A stretch of DNA of 64,000 bases from NCBI GenBank assembly GCA_900095095.1, contig FMBT01000389.1, positions 102,795-166,794 of the forward strand. Reading direction: 5' to 3'. Positions 56,028 through 64,000 of this stretch are shown in pieces. This DNA is from Fragilariopsis cylindrus CCMP1102 (lineage: Eukaryota > Bacillariophyta > Bacillariophyceae > Bacillariales > Bacillariaceae). Under the pieces are notes generated by a model. That model saw only the letters and a program-made list of their open reading frames with translations, made no database searches and was not told the origin of the DNA. Within the stretch, counting starts at the first letter, position 1. Each line of letters begins with the position of its first letter. Both the position numbers and the translations under genes were made by a program.

Positions 56028-56495
56028 TTAATTGCAGAGCTGTGTCGCCAAAACGAAATATTCTCCACGAGGGTCAAGTTCATCTTCTTCCAGCAATTCT
56101 TCAATCTCCTCCTTCAAACTTTTGATTTCTTTTTCCATCTTTGGGATTTGAATTTTCAAAAATGTCTTCTTAGCATCATCAACTTCATTCATCTTTTTCT
56201 TTGCTTCCCTGTGTTCCTTTATAAGACTTATTATTTATTTATTACATCAACCGCAAAAATCAAAATCGAATAAAAGAATAGTAAAAAGTGTCAGTCAGTC
56301 AGTGTAGAAGTTCTTTTTTTTAGTAGAGTCGATGTCATGCATCATCAAATTTTTAATTCACAAAACGATTTAAATCTATTTACAGTACATGTACCCGATC
56401 TATAATATATACGGTTGTTCTTACCGATCGAGTGTCTTGGTCTTGACCATTAATGAGCGTTCTAAGCCCACGAAGCCTGCTTCTGTATGATCCAT
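56028..56495 (-). CDS. Small coiled-coil protein, two short exons
   Basis: Exon 1 is 56495-56425 and exon 2 is 56208-56028; the 216 bp GT-AG intron has donor GTAAGA and splits an Arg codon, giving 83 aa. It starts MDHTEAGFVGLERSLMVKTK. Exon 2 has a strong heptad pattern (FLKIQIPKMEKEIKSLKEEI, then EELLEEDELDP), ending GEYFVLATQLCN. Size and helix pattern resemble small tubulin or prefoldin-type chaperone subunits or a kinetochore/cilia accessory protein, but no family motif decides this. It diverges from cytochrome c across 0.7 kb. Neither exon reaches 61 codons as an open frame, so ORF-length filters miss it. Confidence 0.6.
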
Positions 56496-57206
56496 ATTGA
56501 GTTGATGTTGTTGTTGCTTCTTCTTTTTGTTTCAAGTTGTTAGTTAGTATTAAAAAATTATTGTGTCAAGAGTTTGTATCATCAATTTATCGATCGTGGC
56601 TGTCGTCAAAGTGGAATGCAATACAGTATGTATTAGTATGGCGAGCGTTGAGTGAAAGAAAATGCAAGCAACAATGGATCCCCAATGGAACACAAACGCG
56701 ATATCTTGTTCAAAGTGGTGTCACAAGATCAATTGAACTATGCCTATAACAGTCATTAGTCGACTAGTTTGACCCAAATCATATACATACATGTCTGTTT
56801 CAGTGTGCGGTACTGTACTGTTAAAGGTGATAGACACATGGATTGACAAGCGCGAGAATATAAAAGTCAGTTTTGAGCGGGATTATAATCTGTGAGCGAA
56901 GAAGTACTGCCTGTAGTAAAGTACAGCAGATGTGTCTGACTCAAAAAACGAATGATGCATCTGTTACGACTGGTTACAGAACAATCTTCAACAATTGGAA
57001 AGGAAGAATTACGCGCAAGGCCAACCTTGACGGTGTGATCGCCAACCGTTCATTAACATTTTCCACCCGTTTGTAGTTTTATTTTCGTGTGACAAAGCGC
57101 CGGTTTTTACGGAAGTTGCACATTATTCTTCATTCTACACAATGCAACATACCATAACTTTTACTAATCCAACAAAGTAATTAAACAACAAACAAAGACA
57201 TTCAAA
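56496..57206. promoter_or_regulatory. Divergent promoter region, coiled-coil gene / cytochrome c
   Basis: 0.7 kb spacer. A GGTACTGTACTGTTA motif lies at about 56809-56823; no other element recognised. Confidence 0.4.
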
Positions 57207-57903
57207 ATGGCAAAGAAAAGCAAGGGACCAAACGAAAAGAAGGGAGCCAAGATCTTCAAAACGAAGTGCTCTCAATGTCATACTGTTGAAGAAGGTGGAC
57301 CACACAAGCAGGGACCTAATCTGTACGGATTCTACGGAAATCAATCTGGTAAACAAGAAAGTTTCTCATATTCTTCTGCAAATAAAAAATCTGGTGTTAT
57401 CTGGGAGGAAGATACATTATTTGAATACCTTGAAAATCCTAAAAAATACATGAAGGTGAGCGCTTTATTATTCCGTCTTGACCTTTCGTTCCAAAGTTTT
57501 ACTTTAAATCATCCGATGATGACGAATTTGATTTAAAAAAAAAAAAATCATTTTCTACTCAAATTATTTAGCACGAATAGTGTAAATAATTTAAATGACC
57601 ACCAAATCAATACATTTATTTGTGTAGTACATACCAGTCATGATACATGTCTATTCGTTATTTATACTGGAAACTTTTCCTTTGTCAAATGTTGGCATGA
57701 AAAGATTTTATGAAATAAATAATTACGAGAATTTATTCTCACCGTCGTTTTCTTCTTCTTCTGTATATCATCACACTACTTTGCAATTATATTTATAAAT
57801 TAATTTAAAACAGGGAACTAAAATGGTGTTTGCCGGACTAAAGAAGCCACAGGACCGTAAGGATCTTATTGCATACCTCAAGACAAGTTGTACCGGCGCT
57901 TAA
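57207..57903 (+). CDS. CYC: Mitochondrial cytochrome c, two exons
   Basis: Cytochrome c moves electrons from complex III to complex IV in the mitochondrial intermembrane space. Exons 57207-57455 and 57814-57903 give 112 aa. The haem motif is C21-S-Q-C24-H25 and the axial methionine M87 is in [12 protein letters not shown]; the spacing from H25 to M87 equals that of animal cytochrome c (18 to 80). Other invariant parts: [39 protein letters not shown], and the end [12 protein letters not shown]. The N-terminal extension of seven residues is basic, as in plants and algae. The 358 bp intron is GT-AG and in phase 0. Confidence 0.96.
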
Positions 57904-58191
57904 GAAATATGAAAAGAACAGAACTGACTATTATGTCGATCGGCTGTAATTATGCTTGAGGAGAAAATCATCTCGTGATGAAGATTATTTCAATTTTAAT
58001 ATTGTAGAGTAAACAAAATAAATATTGCGATTAAATAGAACGGGTATAAATATTATTACAGTTTTTCTCACTCCCCAAGACTGCATTAAAAGAATACATA
58101 AGAAGATGGTATTAATAGTAGAGATACATTGTGTTGAATGATAGAGTGTATATAGTAGTACAGTATGCGCGCATGTTTTTAATGTACTAAG

Positions 58192-60438
58192 CTATCGAAT
58201 GGCTACCATCCGACCGCTAGAGTTACCTCCCACCATGATTAGTTTATCTGTTGAAGAGTGAAAGCATGTACGGCTAAAAACGGATCCCAATGATTCTCCC
58301 ATTACTTTTCGTAGTAGTCGACCTTGAGAATCAAAAACTTCCATACAACGAGGTCTATTCATGCTACCAGAACAAAAGATATCCATTGTTGGATGCCAAG
58401 TAGCTTGAAAGGTTGTCAACCAACGTCCTGAGAGCAAAATTAAATTGGAAGATAGTAGATTATATGACAATTGCATCGACGACGACGACGGGACCAATGT
58501 AAATAGGAAAAGGGTAAGGAGTGAGGTGTGAGATTTCAAAATTGTAGAGATAATGAAACGAGTCGTTTTCCGTTTCTATAAGGAAAATAGATGGAATGTT
58601 ATCTATATTCGATCCATTTTTACTCACCGGTTTGGTTGTTGTGGCGAATACTATGAGTCGGTCTGATTGTTCCACCACCGGTATGAAGGTGCGCGTCCTC
58701 AGTCAAATCGAAACGATCAGCATAAGATGTAGTTAGTAAGCTCTTTCCGCTTGGAGAAAAGAAGGAACTGTTTACGGATCGACCAGAGATTTGTGTGCAT
58801 AAAGGTTTCGGAGATTTGGACGATGATACACCCTGCGAATCACGAAACTTTCGCATGTCAAACAAACGCACTGATCCATCATTGCCAGACGTAGCAAGAG
58901 TTGTACCATTCGGATGAAGGCTGGAATTTTTATTCGACAAAATAGAAAAAAATGAGTAAATTAGTCGCCAAATGAAACAGAACAACAAACTTGAAACCGA
59001 AAAATGGAACTTCTTTCTCTCCTTATCCTTACAAACAAAACTGTTATAAAAACATATACGTACCTGACCGTATTAAGTTTTTTTTCGCTGACCGATTCAT
59101 GGAATGTGATTTTTTGTTTTTCAGAGACCCTCAAATCTACATGGAATACATTCCCAACTGAAGTCGATACAAAAAGACATGGATTTGATGCACCCTTGTA
59201 ACGATGATCTACCGTAACATTCTGCGTCCAGTATCTATATCCAAGATCAAGACCGTATCCTAAGTCTTCTAAATATGTTGTATCCGAATCGTCATAGGTT
59301 GCAAATATCTCCTCAAATATGCCAGTTTCTACATCCAATCTACGGACACTTCCATCATAAGATGCTGTGACCATATTTTCGTTGTTTAACCACTCAAGAC
59401 AACAAATAGGACGGCTATGGACGCGAAACAGAGAGACTCCATTACTATTTTTGACGCTGATGTCGTTGTTGTTACTCTCAGACGATGATGTACCGCCGTC
59501 TACATCCCATAAACCTACATAACCTTTTTTATCCCCAGCACAACAGATCAATTTAGATTCGCTTGGATGGCAAGCAACACTAAATATAAGATCTGGAGTT
59601 ACCTTTGCTACCCATTCTTCCTTATCGATAGAAAGATTATCAACCATGTCTGTAATTTGATCATCATCCCATGATGATGTGTCCTTGGTGGTCGCTACCA
59701 TGACGGAGGTTGGGCTCCTTGTTCTCGTGCTATTATTATTTTTCTTCGTCATCTTGTACTCTGAGTTTTCAATCGTCGATTCTTTTTCTTCAACGAGTGT
59801 CAACTCCTTGAAAAGATTTTGTGCATTTAATTCTGATTCGTCATGTATCCATTTTGGATCGTTCATCTCAATCGCATCCTTTATATTCAAATTTGAGCCA
59901 TCGTTAACACGATCGTTGAAGAATGCCTTCTGTTGATCCGTATCGTTGTTGTTATTGTTATTGTCCTTATCGTCTTCTCCACCCCACCATTTTGAGTAAC
60001 GACGAAAGAGGTGTTATCTTTATTCCAATTATTTACATTTAAATCCAAGGCCACGAGTTTTGTTTTATCACCAGAAATACGACTCGATATACGGCTTCGA
60101 ACGGGTGGTGCTTTCTTGGCAGAACTTTTTTTCTGGTTACTCTTCAGTCCACGTTGTGAGAGCATAGTTGATCCGTCCGTTACCTTGAAACGTTTATTGG
60201 GTGTTGATGAAGACGGTCCAAATCCTAACCCCATAAGAACTTTTTCATTCCTCTTTCGCTTAGCGTCAACAAAGTCTTGATAACTATTGAAATCGACACC
60301 GTCCAAAATATAGACGCGCTGAGTTTTTTCTTCGTCGTCGTCGTCTTCAGAATCTTCTTCATCTTTTACTCGCGTGAATTCTTTACTGTCTTTGTAATAT
60401 TTGGTGGGGACCACTTTGCTGTCATCTTCAACCTTCAT
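58192..60438 (-). CDS. WDR76: WDR76/CMR1-like WD40 protein, one frame break
   Basis: Yeast CMR1 and animal WDR76 are nuclear proteins that bind DNA and respond to DNA damage. The exons run 60438-59064, 58920-58628 and 58427-58192, joined by GT-AG introns. The N-terminus is acidic and Lys-rich, with GVDFNSYQDFVDAKRKRNEK. The family-typical WD block follows: VTPDLIFSVACHPSESKLIC, CAGDKKGYVGLWDVDGG, LFRVHSRPICCLEWLNNENM, VTASYDGSVRRLDVETGIFE, HPNGTTLATSGNDGSVRLFD and the last repeat FQATWHPTMDIFCSGSM. Near 60005 one base is missing: NTSF continues as RRYSKWWGGEDD only in the next frame, and a CTTTC would need to be CTTTTC. Otherwise intact. It diverges from the gene at 60968. Confidence 0.82.
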
Positions 60439-60967
60439 TTTTCCCGCACTTGACCTAGTGGACTACGAGGAGTAGTCGCTCCCGTAGTATCCGCTTCATG
60501 TTCCTGCGTTTTTTTGTCGTCTTGTTCTCGGCATCGTTAAAGAAGGTTTGTTGTTAAGAATATTATTCGTATAGTACGCAGCAATATTGAAATAAGAAAT
60601 GAACTTTTTTGCTGATTTACTATGACTGGAAGTAAGCACAATGCATTTCTGTCTTCTCTGTTCTCGTCGTTCAGTATTGGTATGATACAATAGATCTTCA
60701 AAACACAATAACTGAATCATTTCTTATCAATGATGATGAATCATCAAATCATCATCACAATAAGTTTTCGGAGAAAATCACAAAAATGACGCGGAATTTT
60801 TTTTCCACGCCAATTCTCAAATTCTCAAATCACAACGGATCGTGATTGGATATTTTATTTTTCACTGCTCACAAAGCAGGAGTTGTCAAGAAGATACGTT
60901 AGCATTAAAATAAGCAGTTGACAATATGCGATATGAATGATATGAAGAAACCAAAGTAAAAACGACG
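60439..60967. promoter_or_regulatory. Divergent promoter region, WDR76-like / broken gene
   Basis: 0.5 kb, AT-rich. A minus-strand frame at 60496-60720 has no support. Confidence 0.4.
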
Positions 60968-63691
60968 ATGTCAGAAGAAGAGGAAGATCACGACGAAACG
61001 AAGGGAGGGATTGACTTGCACGTGTTGCGGATTTGGCACAAGACGGAACGATATCGTGATCCAAAGGAATTTGTATCTACATTACAGAATTTATGTCGGT
61101 TCCCTAAATATTTTGAAGATTTTTGTGCAACTATAACAAAATGTTTCGCAATTAAGAAGGACATCAATAACCTGCTGTTCCGTGACCATCCAACGTGGAC
61201 GTCAGTAAAAGTACTCAGGGCACTCGACCAAAATTGCTATGACAAGCACTTTTTTGTGGAATTCGATCGGAGGATACCACAACCGTACCTAAATTTTGTA
61301 TCGACCGCAATAAAGTGGCAGGTGCAGCGATCATAACAGACTGGAATCGTTTCTATGACAGATTTGACTGGTATTGCTCGTTCGGAAGTGGTAGGACGGA
61401 AATATGAAGATATACTTTTGGAATGGATACCAAGTCTTTCTAATGTATATCGTACGGAATCATTGAAATTTATTTACACCCCACTAGAACCACCGAAGAG
61501 AAGATAACCTTCGAATCAATACTCGCTCAAGATAGCGGTACATATTTTGGTTACGATAAAGTGACAATGGAACGGCTCAATAAATTTGAGAGCGGTGAAA
61601 ATCCTAAACCGCATTACAAGTTTCCTTTGCCTTTACCCCTTCGACAGGATTCTAAAGATGTTGATGAACGATATAATGACTACGTTGAACTTCTAATCGA
61701 TGGAGAAATAATAGAAGATTGCCATAATGAGAAATCTGATAGAGATTCGGGATGGATGGGTGGCACTACGTTTATCCTTCGCCGAAAGCTCCGAAAGTCA
61801 GTTGCGATTGTAGATGACGATATGAATAATAATGGTGATGGTAACACAACATCAACAGCAACAGCAGCCAATACTAGCGAACCGAATACAGATACGCCTA
61901 GAATTTCAATAAAAGATGACTCGTCAACAACAGAAGATGAAGATGAAGATGAATTGGACAATATTTTTACAGTACGATATAAAAGAAAAATTAAAGCAAC
62001 GTTGCATGACATCTGCACCAAAATTAAGTCATCTCGTCCGTCTACTGTCAAGTACATGCGAGAGGTACTTTTCCATTTAATGGACATCAGCCGTAAATCT
62101 GTGGTCAGTAAAAACATTATGTTTTCTCGAAAGATTGGACCAAGAATAAAGAGGACGATGATGATGAGAACGAGAATGATAATAAGAATGGCAGTAGCAA
62201 TAACGGCACTGCAACATCTCAATTAAGCAAGTTAGTTATTCAGGCTCTTGGTGGAGATTCAATCGTTAAACAAAATCGTTCATCAAAGAACGGCAATGAT
62301 ACATATTATTGGTCTCTCCTTTGGTGCACCCGAAAAAGTACTGTAGCTGTTTTACAACAGAAAAAGGAATGAGTATCATCATTAAGTTTGTTCCTGGATC
62401 GTATCTGTCCTATCGTTGGGAGGGAAAGCCCTACTGTATGTGATGCTTCGGATGCATCTATTGTGATTCCATACATTGACGATCCCGATCGGACCATTTT
62501 AACATTGAAAATATTGGAAAAAAAAGATAGTGGTGGAATTGGGTCCTGGGCTATCGTGCAGGTCCCATCTACGCTTAACTTCTTCCAATTGCATAGAGTG
62601 GTTTCTCAAACTATCAACTGTTCGCCTTCCTGCACAAGTAAAACCCACGTGTGGAAAGTGAGAAACCTCGCGAGTAGAAACGATGGCGATCATGACGCAG
62701 TTCAAATTGGTGAAGGATTACAAGCTTCATGTTTTCCAACCGGAAATTATTTCCGGCAGCAAGTATCTGAAACCGGCGCATATATCGAACAGCAGGCTCC
62801 ATTTTATCCGGATCGATACGATTTATTTCCAGTTACATTTGTCGGAGAACTTTATGCAAGTATTCATTCGACATGCATATGCTCGCTCTTCTTCAAGGAA
62901 GGAACCGTGGTATCATTGCAGGAAGGCTGTGGCTATGACTGCGCAAAATTTGATATTTCTTGCGTACGTATCGGCTCCTACCTTAGTCCTATCCCAAAGA
63001 CGACGACGAATTCGAATATTAATGCATTTCTTCCAAAATGTATCCGTAGGAAAAATCAAGATGGAAGAACAACGGATAAGGCAAATAAACAACTTTTCTT
63101 AGATCGTGGTTGCTTACGCAGAAATTTCTGCAAAATAAATTCACGGGATTGCTTGCAACGTATACCATGGTGTCACGCAGAAGACCCGTGCCGTTATCGT
63201 AATCGTGATAAAGAATATACCGGCCCGATTGCTACTACTATACGTGGTCTAGATGGTGCACCGATGTATTATAATAGGTGAACCGCCAATGCCTGCTAAT
63301 GATTCAGAACAAAAATATATGAAGCATTTATTATCCATTAATTTAGATGATTCACTTGATTTAAAGTTCCTACCGGAGCGTGTTGTAGACGATTACGGTT
63401 CGTTTTCTGTACCATTTGGTAAGCGTGCTAAGGTCCGAGATATGTTTGGCAAGGTGAAAGATTTTCGAGACAATGATATAAAGAGGAGGGGGAAATCGAT
63501 GGATTGATATGGAACTGGGTGAGGCTGATGAAGCCGATAGCAAAGTCTTATTATTAACAAAGAATGACGACGAAAACGAAAACGATAAGCGACTGAAAAA
63601 GAAAAGGAAGAAAAAAGTAATATGCTCGAAAGATACAATAGAAACAATCAAGTATGATACCATTCCATCTTGGACTAGTCTTCTCTGCTAA
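60968..63691 (+). pseudogene. Unidentified gene in at least five frame pieces
   Basis: An ATG at 60968 follows an A-rich leader. Piece 1 (to about 61333) is ordered: LHVLRIWHKTERYRDPKEFV, YLNFVSTAIKWQVQ. After a stop at 61334-61336 the same frame continues MTDLTGIARSEVVGRKYEDI. Coding then shifts to frame 1 near 61480 (TFESILAQDSGTYFGYDK, KFPLPLPLRQDSKDVDER), to frame 0 near 62130 with an internal TGA near 62370, and through two more shifts near 63260 and 63500. The part at 62500-62660 (SWAIVQVPSTLNFFQLHRVV, then SKTHVWKV) resembles the plasmid pRiA4b ORF-3-like fold, a weak match. The family as a whole is unknown. Five or more breaks indicate a decayed gene or poor local sequence. Confidence 0.5.
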
Positions 63692-64000
63692 CAGGAGTAC
63701 TAGTATTACAGTTCGAATGTAACAACAAACCAAAGATGAGTCACATTTTAGAGGGGTTCCAATTAAAGTCCAACTTTTCTAATGTCATTCATGTAGTAGA
63801 AAAATCTATGTAATCTCCCTCCATTCATAGAAAGTGCTAACCTCGTTTATGTACTTACTACAATATATAAGAATAAATATTGTATAGAATAGAATAACAG
63901 ATTGTAATATTTTGGTTTTTAATAGTATTTCTGTCTTTTAATGTAGGAATATATATATACTTAACAATAATGATAATAGTAATAATAATTAATCTTCTGG
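63692..64000. other. Terminal AT-rich flank
   Basis: No gene; runs off the window. Confidence 0.4.

Overview
The window is nuclear DNA of a photosynthetic eukaryote with a secondary red-type plastid, most likely a diatom. Evidence: short GT-AG introns, AT-rich intergenic DNA full of microsatellites, proteins padded with Asp/Asn/Ser/Thr/Gln runs, an intron-containing nuclear petC whose presequence ends in a diatom-like AFAP motif, a nuclear chlH, a helicase-associated-domain protein and a large His/Gln-rich protein with a Cys/His C-terminal domain that I recall from diatom proteomes. The species cannot be named from the sequence.

Left third (0-22 kb): a RING-H2/ankyrin protein, a long-form tRNase Z, the GINS subunit PSF2, an ankyrin-like protein, the spliceosomal U5 protein DIM1 (three exons), several low-complexity single-membrane-span proteins, a small conserved-looking protein, a broken unidentified gene, and a three-exon helicase-associated-domain protein. 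Neighbours often diverge from shared promoters of 0.5-0.9 kb.

Middle (22-40 kb): a secreted FAD-dependent oxidoreductase with a damaged reading frame; a 3.2 kb island holding a predicted thylakoid-lumen protein and petC (Rieske protein), enclosed by two inverted copies of a ~220 bp repeat; eIF2B gamma; magnesium chelatase subunit H (chlH) diverging from eIF2B gamma; then 3.3 kb of gene-poor DNA with a tRNA-like Pol III promoter pair and possible transposon debris.

Right third (40-64 kb): the His/Gln-rich protein, a tiny zinc protein, POLR1C, two neighbouring GT8-like glycosyltransferase paralogues (one intronless, one with three exons), a cytochrome b561-like protein, a TMEM144-like transporter, a small coiled-coil protein whose two exons are both very short, cytochrome c (two exons), a WDR76/CMR1-like WD40 protein, and a badly broken unidentified gene.

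The strongest anomaly is that seven genes carry frame breaks while the other long reading frames are clean. Most breaks are -1 shifts, and several lie in short homopolymers inside conserved protein sequence. This suggests deletion-type consensus errors, although the uneven distribution (five in chlH, three in the FAD gene) leaves room for real gene decay. No prokaryotic mobile element, CRISPR array or viral gene was seen. Gene function calls rest on recognising family motifs by eye; splice sites were placed by GT-AG rules and conserved protein continuity.
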